DNA of 64,000 nucleotides from Trematomus loennbergii (taxonomy: Eukaryota; Chordata; Actinopteri; Perciformes; Nototheniidae), in contig JAAOOA010000170.1 of assembly GCA_012861695.1 (NCBI GenBank), forward strand, positions 451,001 to 515,000, given 5' to 3'. Shown one piece after another: positions 42,423 to 55,514 of the stretch (positions are counted from its first letter, which is position 1; every line of letters begins with the position of its first letter). The notes beneath the pieces are model-generated. The model had not been told where the DNA came from. It ran no database searches and saw only the letters and a list, made by a program, of their open reading frames with translations. The position numbers and the translations under genes are program-made.

Positions 42423-43359
42423 ATGGTGAACTCTACTCACATTTCATATTTCACTATGGTGTCCTACTTCGACACAGGGGTTTTTAAATACGTGTTCTTC
42501 ATGATTGTCATGTGTTTATATGTGTGTATTATAGGTGCCACGTGTTGCTGATTGTGGTTATCTGTGTGAGCAGGAGCTTACATGAACCTATGTACCTTTT
42601 TCTGTGCAGCCTGTTTGTAAATGAACTGTATGGTAGTACAGGGTTGTTTCCATTCCTTCTGGTTCAGATCCTCTCTGACATTCACACTGTTTCTGCTCCG
42701 CTCTGCTTCCTGCAGGTTTTTCTGTGCATTCATACGGCAGTGTGGAATTCATTAATTTAGCCGTCATGTCTTATGACAGATATCTTGCTATCTGTTATCC
42801 TCTGCAATATAACACACGTATGACGTCTAAAAAGGTTGCAATGCTTATAACAATGACATGGTTATTGCCTTTTATTGCAATTTGGATTCTAATATCACTG
42901 AGTGTGTCTTTACAGCTGTGTGGGAACATCATTAACAAAGTTTACTGTGACAACTACTCCATTGTTAAGCTGGCCTGCTCTGACACTACAGTCAATAATG
43001 TGTATGGTCTCATCTTTACTTTTTTCATGATCATGTTTCCTTTGTCTCTGATCCTGTACTCGTACATGAGGATCCTCAGAGTGTGTTTCTCTGGTTGTAA
43101 GCAGAGCAGACAGAAAGCTGTCAGCACCTGCACACCTCACCTCGCTTCCCTCATCAACTTCTTCTTCGGGGCTTTCTTTGAGATAGTGCAGGGCAGGTTT
43201 AATATGAGCGGTGTACCCAACATGTTGAGAATATTTTTATCATTATATTTCCTCACATGCCAGCCTCTCTTCAGCCCTATGATGTACGGCCTCAACATGT
43301 CCAAAATATACATCCTGTGTAAAAATCTGCTACTAGCTGGGGTTAGGAATAACTTCTAA
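42423..43359 (+). pseudogene. OR5: olfactory receptor with two frameshifts
   Basis: Same receptor as OR4 with the full family TM6 (INFFFGAFFEIVQGRFNMSG) and the same C-terminus AGVRNNF. One A is lost near 42539 (GGTGCCACGTG for GGTGCCAACGTG) after TM1, and one A is lost near 42719 (GGTTTTTCTGTG for GGTTTATTCTGTG). Frame is therefore shifted between residues about 39 and 100, then off by two. Apart from these, only a few substitutions (for example N50S in ICVSRSL) separate it from OR4. Either a very recent pseudogene or an intact gene with consensus errors. Confidence 0.85.
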
Positions 43360-44147
43360 CAGATGAGTTCAGTTTGAGTCAGAACAGGAGTTATAAATGT
43401 TTCTTCAACATATTGTCTCTAAAGGTCTGACCTTGATCAGAAAGTGACCACAATCTGTTGCTGCAGTCACTGAAAGCTCTTCTTCTACAGTCTGAGTTTA
43501 TTTTACTGACACAATGTGTTAATCTTCTATATTAAGAAATGTTGTACGGTCTAAAATGACAATTTATTGGGATAATTTAGAAACTGGTTTGAAATTGTCC
43601 ATTGAGCATGAATGAAGTCAGTAAATTCTTTCTCTGACCACATGAACTTAATAAAGTGAATCTAAGTGAAAGCAGCAGAACGTCTGTTCTCCAGTTTCTC
43701 TCCTCACAACCAAACTGCCTTTTCTATTACATTTACAGGAAACACATTCCCCTAATCTTATACTGACAGATCACAAATACAATTTAAATTTAGAAGTGGT
43801 TCCTTTTGAACGTTCCCATCAGGATAAAGTGTAATTCTTTACTTCTTTATTTAATCTCCTACATGATATTGTTACTGCCTTCTAAGAATGTAAACACTCT
43901 GTTGTGAAGTAACACTTTGCATTATACACCTTTCTATATCTAATTGATGATTTAACAGGCTGCTATTTAATGAAGTGTGTGTTCATGTATCTTAAATCTT
44001 ACTGCTGCTTATTTTTACCATGAATGTGTACTTATTCTATTTAATATGTAAGTCTACTCATTCTATATATGCCTTTGTATCTGCATTGCCTCTTTGCTGT
44101 ACATATCCTGATTGGACAAATAAAGGATTTCCGATTCTGATTTTGAT
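43360..44147 (+). other. OR5 3' flank with AATAAA (43650) and L2-type tail
   Basis: Almost identical to 32356-33135; contains TCTTACTGCTGC where the OR4 copy lacks TTA. AATAAA at 43650-43655. Confidence 0.55.
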
Positions 44148-45205
44148 TTGGGTTACTCAGGTGTTTTTCCACAGGCCCTGAAAACTGCAGTCATTAAACC
44201 GCTCTTGAAAAAGAATAATCTAGATGCTTCAGTAATTAACAATTACAGGCCCATATCAAACCTGCCATTTCTAGGTAAAACCATTGAAAAAGTAGTTTTT
44301 CAACAGTTGAGTAACTTCTTGCATTTAAATAACTGTTTGGATGTGTTCCAGTCAGGATTTCGTCCAAACCACAGCACTGAGACTGCACTTGTTAAGGTCT
44401 TCAATGCCATCCACTTAACCTGTTAAGCCCCGAGCCTGTTTTTCAGGTTTCAGGCTCGAAAATGACATGCCCAAAACAAATGACTACAACTTCACTTCTA
44501 AAAGAGTGATATGAATAATTTCTTTTATCAAAGCAAGGTTACATCTGTGAGTTGGATGTAGAAGTGTCAGAATCAATATAGATTTTTCTCAGTCAGAGTA
44601 AATTCAGATGGAACATAGTAAAAAAAGGTAAATTCTTACCTCCGCCTAAAGAAAAAACATTACTTATAGTGAAAACCACCCTTGAATGATGGGATGGTAG
44701 ACTAAAAGCTTTAGGAATCCAAACTATAACATATAATAAGTACCCTGTATCAAGATTGAGGCAAAACAAGTTAAATTTGACCTTTTTAGAGAGGTTTAGC
44801 AAAAAAAGGTTCCAGGCGGAATAAGCTTTCGGCACATTTGGGTACATCTGGTTCCATCAGTGCCATTTGACCTTTTTCAGGTACCAGACTATAAAAATGA
44901 TGTATTACATTGAATTATCACCATAGGTATTCATTCCATCCAAAGAAAAAAAATTAAAATAAAAAGAATTAATAAAAAATAAAAATCTTTTAAAAAAGAC
45001 CCGCCGACGGGGGCTTTGGGGCTTAACAGGTTAAACACAGACAGTGGCAGAACTTCAGTGTTAGTATTATTAGATCTCAGTTCTGCGTTTGACGCTGTTG
45101 ACCACAACATATTACTAGACCGACTGGGAAACTGGGTGGGACTTTCGGCAACAGTTCTAAACTGGTTTGAATCCTACTTAAGCGATCCCGAAGGATTTTG
45201 ATATC
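44148..45205 (+). pseudogene. L2-like RT fragment split by MITE (OR5 unit)
   Basis: The N-terminal part (to 44414) reads PQALKTAVIKPLLKKNNLDA through ETALVKVFNAIHL. The rest resumes after the MITE at 45035 as [20 protein letters not shown] then [14 protein letters not shown]. Truncated before the catalytic YADD block. Confidence 0.8.
44419..45030 (-). mobile_element. piggyBac-type MITE, 612 bp (OR5 unit)
   Basis: TTAA at 44415-44418 and 45031-45034. Termini CCTGTTAAGCCCC and GGGGCTTAACAGG are 13-bp perfect inverted repeats. The interior shares AATCCAAACTATAACATATA and GACCTTTTTAGAGAGGTTTA (reverse complement) with 18260-18370 and 23400-23500. No ORF of significance. Confidence 0.9.
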
Positions 45206-45690
45206 AGTAATGAGGTGTGGCCCTACCTAACCCCTAGATTCCACCGGGTCCGTCTGCGCCGCGTTACGGCTGCGCCGCGTTACGGCAGCGCCGCGGTTTT
45301 GGTCCGCCTCCTCCGGCTCATAACCTACCGGGCGCGTTTCAGAAGCATTTCAGAAGCGGAGCGTTTGCCTGAAGGCTCGCAGTTTTTGTTGATTTGGGCA
45401 TATTTCCTGGACAGGCTACTTTGTACAGACAAAGTTAATAATAACTGTAATATTCTAGTTATAAACGACATGAATCAAAGATGTGTTGCTGTATTTTAGT
45501 GGTAAAAAAATGCATTCATCATCATAATTATTCTATATATATAATTTACACAGTGCTTGTAAACCGGAGGAGAACGCTGGCATTTCTCCTCCTACTTGAA
45601 AGACTACGGAGGGATAGGGTCTGCAAAATTAGTTTGTGTGTGTGTGTATATATATATATTAGGGCTGTCAAGTTAACGCGTTAATAACGA
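45206..45690 (+). repeat. GC-rich block, unit tail, (TG)n(TA)n and GTTAACGCGTTAATAACG junction
   Basis: Contains GTTACGGCTGCGCCGC twice, GGACAGGCTACTTTGTACAG, a TG/TA microsatellite (45635-45659) and TTAGGGCTGTCAAGTTAACG then CGTTAATAACGAG. The last is the left terminus seen at every later minisatellite block except A7. Confidence 0.75.
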
Positions 45691-46978
45691 GATGTTGACG
45701 ACTAGAAACCAAGATGGTGACGACAAGAAACCAAGATGGTGACGACTAGAAACCAAGATGGTGACGAGCAGAAAACAACATGGTGACGACCAGAAACCAA
45801 GATGGTGACGACCAGAAACCAAGATGGTGACGACCAGAAACCAAGATGGTGACGACCAGAAACCAAGATGGTGACGACCAGAAACCAAGATGGTGACGAC
45901 CAGAAACCAAGATGGTGACGACTAGAAACCAAGATGGTGACGACCAGAAACCAAGATGGTGACGACCAGAAACCAAGATGGTGACGACTAGAAACCAAGA
46001 TGGTGACGACTAGAAACCAAGATGGTGACGACCAAACCAAGATGGTGACGACCAGAAACCAAGATGGTGACGACTAGAAACCAAGATGGTGACGACCAGA
46101 AACCAAGATGTGACGACTAGAAACCAAGATGGTGACGACAGAAACCAAGATGGTGACGACTAGAAACCAAGATGGTGACGACCAGAAACCAAGATGGTGA
46201 CGACCAGAAACCAAGATGGTGACGACCAAACCAAGATGGTGACGACCAGAAAACCAAGATGGTGACGACTAGAAACCAAGATGGTGACGACCAGAAACCA
46301 AGATGGTGACGACTAGAAACCAAGATGGTGACGACTAGAAACCAAGATGGTGACGACTAGAAACCAAGATGGTGACGACTAGAAACCAAGATGGTGACGA
46401 CTAGAAACCAAGATGGTGATACCAAAAACAAGATGGTGACGACCAGAAAACCAAGATGGTGACGACTAGAAACAAGATGGTGACGACTAGAAACCAAGAT
46501 GGTGACGACCAGAAACCAAGATGGTGACGACCAGAAACCAAGATGGTGACGACTAGAAACCAAGATGGTGACGACTAGAAACCAAGATGTGACGACCAGA
46601 AACCAAGATGGTGACGACCAGAAACAAGATGGTGACGAGAAACCAAGATGGTGACGACTAGAAACCAAGATGGTGACGACTAGAAACCAAGATGGTGACG
46701 ACCAGAAAACCAAGATGGTGACGACTAGAAACCAAGATGGTGACGACTAGAAACCAAGATGGTGACGACCAGAAAACAAGATGTTGACGACTAGAAAACA
46801 AGATGGTGACGACTAGAAACCAAGATGGTGACGACTAGAAACCAAGATGGTGACGACAAAAACAAGATGGTGACGACTAAAACCAAGATGGTGACGACCA
46901 GAAACCAAGATGGTGACGACCAGAAACCAAGATGGTGACGACCAGAAACCAAGATGGTGACGACCGAAACCAAGATGC
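45691..46978 (+). repeat. 22-bp minisatellite block A5 (upstream of OR6)
   Basis: About 58 units. Left junction ATAACGAGATGTTGACGACT; right junction AAACCAAGATGCCATCTGCA. CAG and TAG variants are mixed. Confidence 0.95.
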
Positions 46979-47097
46979 CATCTGCACCAAACAGAGAATT
47001 GTCTGCATTCTTTAAGGACAGGCCTATACCTAGTTCAGCTGGGCGACATGTAAAACAATGTGGATTGACGGATTGAATGGACCACGTCTGCATCTGG

Positions 47098-47164
47098 TGG
47101 TGAAACCCTGAGTTACAGAAGGAGGAACCTTGAAGGATGACGTCAGTGAGCTGCAGACAGAAGG
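47098..47164 (+). promoter_or_regulatory. OR6 putative upstream exon with CRE
   Basis: TGACGTCA at 47138-47145; donor-like GAAG|GTAAAAG follows. The leader carries the AGGAACCTTGAAGG variant shared with OR8 (OR5 and OR7 have AGGATCCTTG). Confidence 0.5.
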
Positions 47165-47392
47165 TAAAAGCAGCAGCTCAGAGTTTCAGCTCAGTGAGGA
47201 GAGCATCACCTCACACTCTCTGGATCTCTGTATTATACACATTAATATAGGATGCTCAGTTTGGATCATCTGTCTTATGTGTTCTCATGATGAAGAACAT
47301 GTGGTCACTGTTATTGCCATGTTTAAAGTGACATCTACATCCAGGTAATGCACTGCATAATGTTGTGATGATTGAAGAACCACAGGAGGATC

Positions 47393-48329
47393 ATGGTGAA
47401 CTCTACTCACATTTCATATTTCACTATGGTGTCCTACTTCGACACAGGGGTTTTTAAATACTTGTTCTTCATGATTGTCATGTGTTTATATGTGTGTATT
47501 ATAGGTGCCAACGTGTTGCTGATTGTGGTTATCTGTGTGAACAGGAGCTTACATGAACCTATGTACCTTTTTCTGTGCAGCCTGTTTGTAAATGAACTGT
47601 ATGGTAGTACAGGGTTGTTTCCATTCCTTCTGGTTCAGATCCTCTCTGACATTCACACTGTTTCTGCTCCGCTCTGCTTCCTGCAGGTTTATTCTGTGCA
47701 TTCATACGGCAGTGTGGAATTCATTAATTTAGCCGTCATGTCTTATGACAGATATCTTGCTATCTGTTATCCTCTGCAATATAACACACATATGACGTCT
47801 AAAAAGGTTGCAATGCTTATAACAATGACATGGTTATTGCCTTTTATTGCAATTTGGATTCTAATATCACTGAGTGTGTCTTTACAGCTGTGTGGGAACA
47901 TCATTAACAAAGTTTACTGTGACAACTACTCCATTGTTAAGCTGGCCTGCTCTGACACTACAGTCAATAATGTGTATGGACTCATCTTTACTTTTTTCAT
48001 GATCATGTTTCCTTTGTCTCTGATCCTGTACTCGTACATGAGGATCCTCAGAGTGTGTTTCTCTGGTTGTAAGCAGAGCAGACAGAAAGCTGTCAGCACC
48101 TGCACACCTCACCTCGCTTCCCTCATCAACTTCTTCTTCGGGGCTTTCTTTGAGATAGTGCAGGCAGGTTTAATATGAGCGGTGTACCCAACATGTTGAG
48201 AATATTTTATCATTATATTTCCTCACATGCCAGCCTCTCTTCAGCCCTATGATGTACGGCCTCAACATGTCCAAAATATACATCCTGTGTAAAAATCTGC
48301 TACTAGCTGGGGTTAGGAATAACTTCTAA
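47393..48329 (+). pseudogene. OR6: olfactory receptor, frame broken at TM6
   Basis: Open for 261 codons from ATG 47393 and identical in layout to OR4, with R133H (NTHMTSK) as a visible substitution. Loss of one G near 48166 (GTGCAGGCAGG for GTGCAGGGCAGG) ends the frame at EIVQAGLI, just after TM6. A second loss, one T in a T5 run near 48206, follows in the TM7-coding region. The remaining 3' part still encodes LSLYFLTCQPLFSPMMYGLN and AGVRNNF. If the deletions are real, the product lacks TM7. Both changes are homopolymer indels, so check against reads. Confidence 0.85.
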
Positions 48330-49119
48330 CAGATGAGTTCAGTTTGAGTCAGAACAGGAGTTATAAATGTTTCTTCAACATATTGTCTCTAAAGGTCTGA
48401 CCTTGATCAGAAAGTGACCACAATCTGTTGCTGCAGTCACTGAAAGCTCTTCTTCTACAGTCTGAGTTTATTTTACTGACACAATGTGTTAATCTTCTAT
48501 ATTAAGAAATGTTGTACGGTCTAAAATGACAATTTATTGGGATAATTTAGAAACTGGTTTGAAATTGTCCATTGAGCATGAATGAAGTCAGTAAATTCTT
48601 TCTCTGACCACATGAACTTAATAAAGTGAATCTAAGTGAAAGCAGCAGAACGTCTGTTCTCCAGTTTCTCTCCTCACAACCAAACTGCCTTTTCTATTAC
48701 ATTTACAGGAAACACATTCCCCTAATCTTATACTGACAGATCACAAATACAATTTAAATTTAGAAGTGGTTCCTTTTGAACGTTCCCATCAGGATAAAGT
48801 GTAATTCTTTACTTCTTTATTTAATCTCCTACATGATATTGTTACTGCCTTCTAAGAATGTAAACACTCTGTTGTGAAGTAACACTTTGCATTATACACC
48901 TTTCTATATCTAATTGATGATTTAACAGGCTGCTATTTAATGAAGTGTGTGTTCATGTATCTTAAATCTTACTGCTGCTTATTTTTACCATGAATGTGTA
49001 CTTATTCTATTTAATATGTAAGTCTACTCATTCTATATATCCTTTGTATCTGCATTGCCTCTTTGCTGTACATATCCTGATTGGACAAATAAAGGATTTC
49101 CGATTCTGATTTTGATTTG
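48330..49119 (+). other. OR6 3' flank with AATAAA (48620) and L2-type tail
   Basis: Near-identical to the OR5 flank. AATAAA at 48620-48625. A one-base loss (TATATCCTTTG) near 49040. Confidence 0.55.
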
Positions 49120-50172
49120 GGTTACTCAGGTGTTTTTCCACAGGCCCTGAAAACTGCAGTCATTAAACCGCTCTTGAAAAAGAATAATCTAGATGCTTCA
49201 GTAATTAACAATTACAGGCCCATATCAAACCTGCCATTTTCTAGGTAAAACCATTGAAAAAGTAGTTTTTCAACAGTTGAGTAACTTCTTGCATTTAAAT
49301 AACTGTTTGGATGTGTTCCAGTCAGGATTTCGTCCAAACCACAGCACTGAGACTGCACTTGTTAAGGTCTTCAATGCCATCCACTTAACCTGTTAAGCCC
49401 CGAGCCTGTTTTTCAGGTTTCAGGCTCGAAAATGACATGCCCAAAACAAATGACTACAACTTCACTTCTAAAAGAGTGATATGAATAATTTCTTTTAACA
49501 AAGCAAGGTTACATCTGTGAGTTGGATGTAGAAGTGTCAGAATCAATATAGATTTTTCTCAGTCAGAGTAAATTCAGATGGAACATAGTAAAAAAAGGTA
49601 AATTCTTACCTCCGCCTAAAGAAAAAACATTACTTATAGTGAAAACCACCCTTGAATGATGGGATGGTAGACTAAAGCTTTAGGAATCCAAACTATAACA
49701 TATAATAAGTACCCTGTATCAAGATTGAGGCAAAACAAGTTAAATTTGACCTTTTTAGAGAGGTTTAGCAAAAAAGGTTCCAGGCGGAATAAGCTTTCGG
49801 CACATTTGGGTACATCTGGTTCCATCAGTGCCATTTGACCTTTTTCAGGTACCAGACTATAAAAATGATGTATTACATTGAATTATCACCATAGGTATTC
49901 ATTCCATCCAAAGAAAAAAAATTAAAATAAAAAGAATTAATAAAAAATAAAAAATCTTTTAAAAAAGACCCGCCGACGGGGGCTTTGGGCTTAACAGGTT
50001 AAACACAGACAGTGGCAGAACTTCAGTGTTAGTATTATTGATCTCAGTTCTGCGTTTGACGCTGTTGACCACAACATATTACTAGACCGACTGGGAAACT
50101 GGGTGGGACTTTCGGCAACAGTTCTAAACTGGTTTGAATCCTACTTAAGCGATCCCGAAGGATTTTGATATC
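49120..50172 (+). pseudogene. L2-like RT fragment split by MITE (OR6 unit)
   Basis: Same as the OR5 unit, with an extra T in CCATTTTCTAGG near 49239 that breaks NLPFLGKTIEKVV. Block A ([13 protein letters not shown]) lies at about 50030-50075 and has lost one A (TTATTGATCTC). Confidence 0.8.
49389..49998 (-). mobile_element. piggyBac-type MITE, 610 bp (OR6 unit)
   Basis: TTAA at 49385-49388 and 49999-50002. Same site and orientation as in the OR5 unit. The right end has lost one or two Gs (TTTGGGCTTAACAGG). Confidence 0.9.
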
Positions 50173-50659
50173 AGTAATGAGGTGTGGCCCTACCTAACCC
50201 CTAGATTCCACCGGGTCCGGCTGCGCCGCGTTACGGCTGCGCCGCGTTACGGCAGCGCCGCGGTTTTGGTCCGCCTCCTCCGGCGTCATAACCTACCGGG
50301 CGCGTTTCAGAAGCATTTCAGAAGCGGAGCGTTTTGCCTGAAGGCTCGCAGTTTTTGTTGATTTGGGCATATTTCCTGGACAGGCTACTTTGTACAGACA
50401 AAGTTAATAATAACTGTAATATTCTAGTTATAAACGACATGAATCAAAGATGTGTTGCTGTATTTTAGTGGTAAAAAAATGCATTCATCATCATAATTAT
50501 TCTATATATATAATTTACACAGTGCTTGTAAACCGGAGGAGAACGCTGGCATTTCTCCTCCTACTTGAAAGACTACGGAGGGATAGGGTCTGCAAAATTA
50601 GTTTGTGTGTGTGTATATATATATATATTAGGGCTGTCAAGTTAACGCGTTAATAACGA
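50173..50659 (+). repeat. GC-rich block, unit tail and GTTAACGCGTTAATAACG junction
   Basis: As 45206-45690, with one more TA dinucleotide pair and small indels. Confidence 0.75.
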
Positions 50660-53600
50660 GATGTTGACGACTAGAAACCAAGATGGTGACGACAAGAAAC
50701 CAAGATGGTGACGACTAGAAACCAAGATGGTGACGAGCAGAAACACATGGTGACGACCAGAAACCAAGATGGTGACGACAAAACCAAGATGGTGACGACC
50801 AGAAACCAAGATGTGACGACTAGAAACCAAGATGGTGACGACCAGAAACCAAGATGGTGACGAACGAAACCAAGATGGTGACGACTAGAAACCAAGATGG
50901 TGACGACCAGAAACCAAGATGGTGACGACTAGAAACAAGATGGTGACGACTAGAAACCAAGATGGTGACGACCAGAAAACCAAGATGGTGACGACCAGAA
51001 ACCAAGATGGTGACGACTAGAAACCAAGATGTGACGACTAGAAACCAAGATGGTGACGACCAAACCAAGATGGTGACGACTAAACCAAGATGGTGACGAC
51101 TAGAAACCAAGATGGTGACGACTAGAAACCAAGATGGTGACGACTAGAAACCAAGATGGTGACGACTAAAACCAAGATGGTGACGACTAGAAACCAAGAT
51201 GTGACGACCAGAAACCAAGATGACGACTAGAAACCAAGATGGTGACGACCAGAAAACAAGATGGTGACGACTAGAAACCAAGATGGTGACGACTAGAAAC
51301 CAAGATGGTGACGACTAGAAACCAAGATGGTGACGACTAGAACAAGATGGTGACGACCAGAAAACAATGGTGACGACTAGAAACAAGATGGGACTAGAAA
51401 CCAGATGGTGACGACCAGAAAAACAGATGGTGACGACTAGAAACCAAGATGGGACGACCAGAAAACAAGATGGTGACGACTAGAAACCAAGATGGTGACG
51501 ACTAAAACCAAGATGGTGACGACTGAAACCAAGATGGTGACGACTAGAACCAAGATGGTGTCGACCAGAAACCAAGATGTGTGACGACTAGAAACCAAGA
51601 TGGTGACGACTAGAAACAAGATGGTGACGACTAGAAACCAAGATGTGACGACTAGAAACCAAGATGGTGACGACTAAAACCAAATGGTGTCGACCAAAAC
51701 CAAGATGGTGACGACTAGAAACCAAGATGGTGACGACTAGAAACAAGATGGTGACGACTAGAAACCAAGATGGTGACGACTAGAAACCAAGATGGTGACG
51801 ACCAGAAACCAAGATGGTGACGACTACAAACCAAGATGGTGACGACTAGAAACCAAGATGGTGACGACTAGAAACCAAGATGGTGACGACTAGAAACCAA
51901 GATGGTGACGACTAGAAACCAAGATGTGACGACCAGAAACCAAGATGGTGACGACTAGAAACCAAGATGGTGACGACCAGAAAACAAGATGGTGACGACC
52001 AGAAACCAAGATGGTGACGACCTAGAAACCAAGATGGTGACGACTAGAAACCAAGATGGTGACGACTAGAAACCAAGATGGTGACGACTAGAAACCAAGA
52101 TGGTGACGACCAGAAACCAAGATGGTGACGACTAGAAACCAAGATGGTGACGACTAGAAACCAAGATGGTGACGACTAGAAACCAAGATGGTGACGACTA
52201 GAAACCAAGATGGTGACGACTAGAACCAAGATGGTGACGACCAGAAAACCAAGATGGTGACGACTAGAAACCAAGATGGTGACGACCAGAAACAAGATGG
52301 TGACGACAGAAACCAAGATGGTGACGACTAGAAACCAAGATGGTGACGACCAGAAAACAAGATGGTGACGACTAGAAACCAAGATGGTGACGACTAGAAA
52401 CCAAGATGGTGACGACCAGAAACCAAGATGGTGACGCAGAAACCAAGATGGTGACGACTAGAAACCAAGATGTGACGACTAGAAACCAAGATGGTGACGA
52501 CTAGAAACCAAGATGGTGACGACTAGAAACCAAGGGTGACGACTAGAAACAAGATGGTGACGACTAGAAACCAAGATGGTGACGACTAGAAACCAAGATG
52601 GTGTGACCACAAACCAAGATGGTGACGACTAGAAACCAAGATGGTGACGACTACAAACCAAGATGGTGACGACCAGAAACCAAGATGGTGACGACTAGAA
52701 ACCAAGATGGTGACGACAGAAACCAAGATGGTGACGACTAGAAACCAAGATGGTGACGACTAGAAACCAAGATGGTGACGACTAGAAACCAAGATGGTGA
52801 CGACTAAAAACCAAGATGGTGACGACTAGAAAACCAAGATGGTGACGACTAGAAACCAAGATGGTGACGACTAGAAACCAAGATGGTGACGACTAGAAAC
52901 CAAGATGGTGACGACTAGAAACAAGATGGTGACGACTAGAAACCAAGATGGTGACGACAGAAACCAAGATGGTGACGACTAAAAACCAAGATGGTGACGA
53001 CTAGAAACCAAGATGGTGACGACTAGAAACCAAGATGGTGACGACTAGAAACCAAGATGGTGACGACTAGAAACCAAGATGGTGACGACTAGAGAAACCA
53101 AGATGGTGACGACTAGAAACCAAGATGGTGACGACTAGAAACCAAGATGGTGACGACTAGAAACAAGATGGTGACGACTAGAAACCAAGATGGTGACGAC
53201 TAGAAACCAAGATGGTGACGACCAGAAACCAAGATGGTGACGACTAAAACCAAGATGGTGACGACTAGAAACCAAGATGGTGACGACTAGAAACCAAGAT
53301 GGTGACGACTAGAAACCAAGATGGTGACGACTAGAAACCAAGATGGTGACGACCAGAAACCAAGATGGTGACGACTAGAAACCAAGATGGTGACGACTAG
53401 AAACAAGATGGTGACGACTAGAAACCAAGATGGTGACGACTAGAAACCAAGATGGTGACGACTAGAAACCAAGATGGTGACGACTACAAACCAAGATGGT
53501 GACGACTAGAAACCAAGATGGTGACGACTAGAAACCAAGATGGTGACGACTAGAAACCAAGATGGTGACGACTAGAAACCAAGATGGTGACGACTAGAAA

Positions 53601-54166
53601 CCAAGATGGTGACGACTAGAAACCAAGATGGTGACGACCAGAAACCAAGATGGTGACGACTAGAAACCAAGATGGTGACGACTAGAAACCAAGATGTGAC
53701 GACTAGAAACCAAGATGGTGACGACTAGAAACCAAGATGGTTGACGACCAGAAACCAAGATGTGACGACCAGAAACCAAGATGGTGACGACTAGAAACCA
53801 AGATGGTGACGACTAGAAACCAAGATGGTGACCTAGAAAACCAAGATGGTGACGACAGAAACCAAGATGTGACGACTAGAAACCAAGATGGTGACGACTA
53901 AAACCAAGATTGACGACAGAAACCAAGATGGTGACGACTAGAAACCAAGATGGTGACGACTAGAAACCAAGATGTGACGACTAGAAACCAAGATGGTGAC
54001 GACTAGAAACCAAGATGGTGACGACTAGAAACCAAGATGGTGACCTAGAAACAAGATGGTGACGACTAAACCAAGATGGTGACGACTAGAAACCAAGATG
54101 GTGACGACCAGAAACCAAGATGGTGACGACAGAAACCAAGATGGTGACGACTAGAAACCAAGATGC
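50660..54166 (+). repeat. 22-bp minisatellite block A6, about 160 units (upstream of OR7)
   Basis: The longest block, 3.5 kb. The TAG variant dominates, especially 52780-53640, where dozens of units are identical. Variants with GTGTCGACC and GACTACAAACC recur at intervals. Ends AAACCAAGATGCCATCTGCA. Confidence 0.95.
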
Positions 54167-54289
54167 CATCTGCACCAAACAGAGAATTGTCTGCATTCTT
54201 TAAGGACAGGCCTATACCTTAGTTCAGCTGGGCGACATGTAAAAACAATGTGGATTGACGGATTGAATGGAGCACGTCTGCATCTGGTG

Positions 54290-54355
54290 GTGAAACCCTG
54301 AGTTACAGAAGGAGGATCCTTGAAGGATGACGTCAGTGAGCTGCAGACAGAAGGT
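54290..54355 (+). promoter_or_regulatory. OR7 putative upstream exon with CRE
   Basis: TGACGTCA at 54328-54335; donor-like GAAG|GTAAAAG. A 4-bp loss lies downstream (GTCACTTTTGCC). Confidence 0.5.
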
Positions 54356-54578
54356 AAAAGCAGCAGCTCAGAGTTTCAGCTCAGTGAGGAGAGCAGCACC
54401 TCACACTCTCTGGATCTCTGTATTATACACATTAATATAGGATGCTCAGTTTGGATCATCTGTCTTATGTGTTCTCATGATGAGAACATGTGGTCACTTT
54501 TGCCATGTTTAAAGTGACATCTACATCCAGGTAATGCACTGCATAATGTTGTGATGCTTGAAGAACCACAGGAGGATC

Positions 54579-55514
54579 ATGGTGAACTCTACTCACATTT
54601 CATATTTCACTATGGTGTCCTACTTCGACACAGGGGTTTTTAAATACTTGTTCTTCATGATTGTCATGTGTTTATATGTGTGTATTATAGGTGCCAACGT
54701 GTTGCTGATTGTGGTTATCTGTGTGAACAGGAGCTTACATGAACCTATGTACCTTTTTCTGTGCAGCCTGTTTGTAAATGAACTGTATGGTAGTACAGGG
54801 TTGTTTCCATTCCTTCTGGTTCAGATCCTCTCTGACATTCACACTGTTTCTGCTCCGCTCTGCTTCCTGCAGTTTATTCTGTGCATTCATATGCAGTGTG
54901 GAATTCATTAATTTAGCCGTCATGTCTTATGACAGATATCTTGCTATCTGTTATCCTCTGCAATATAACACACATATGACGTCTAAAAAGGTTGCAATGC
55001 TTATAACAATGACATGGTTATTGCCTTTATTGCAATTTGGATTCTAATATCACTGAGTGTGTCTTTACAGCTGTGTGGGAACATCATTAACAAAGTTTAC
55101 TGTGACAACTACTCCATTGTTAAGCTGGCCTGCTCTGACACTACAGTCAATAATGTGTATGGACTCATCTTTACTTTTTTCATGATCATGTTTCCTTTGT
55201 CTCTGATCCTGTACTCGTACATGAGGATCCTCAGAGTGTGTTTCTCTGGTTGTAAGCAGAGCAGACAGAAAGCTGTCAGCACCTGCACACCTCACCTCGC
55301 TTCCCTCATCAACTTCTTCTTCGGGGCATTCTTTGAAGTATCACAGAGCAGGTTTAATATGAGCGGTGTACCCAACATGTTGAGAATATTTTTATCATTA
55401 TATTTCCTCACATGCCAGCCTCTCTTCAGCCCTATGATGTACGGCCTCAACATGTCCAAAATATACATCCTGTGTAAAAATCTGCTGCTAGCTGGGGTTA
55501 GGAATAACTTCTAA
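54579..55514 (+). pseudogene. OR7: olfactory receptor with three frameshifts
   Basis: Open from MVNSTHISYF to about residue 97. Single-base losses at about 54873 (GCAGTTT for GCAGGTTT), 54891 (CATATGCAG for CATACGGCAG) and 55026 (CCTTTATT for CCTTTTATT) shift the frame. The three together restore the original frame, so the segment from TM4 on (FIAIWILISLSVSLQLCG) to AGVRNNF is intact. TM6 end reads FFGAFFEVSQSRFNMSG, unlike OR5 (FEIVQGRF) and closer to the OR1/OR2 form LQSRF, a possible gene-conversion tract. Likely non-functional if the deletions are real. Confidence 0.85.

Noticed and set aside
44593..44847. 84-codon minus-strand ORF recurring in each MITE copy
   Set aside because: Interior of a nonautonomous MITE; recurrence follows from duplication and indels alter it between copies.
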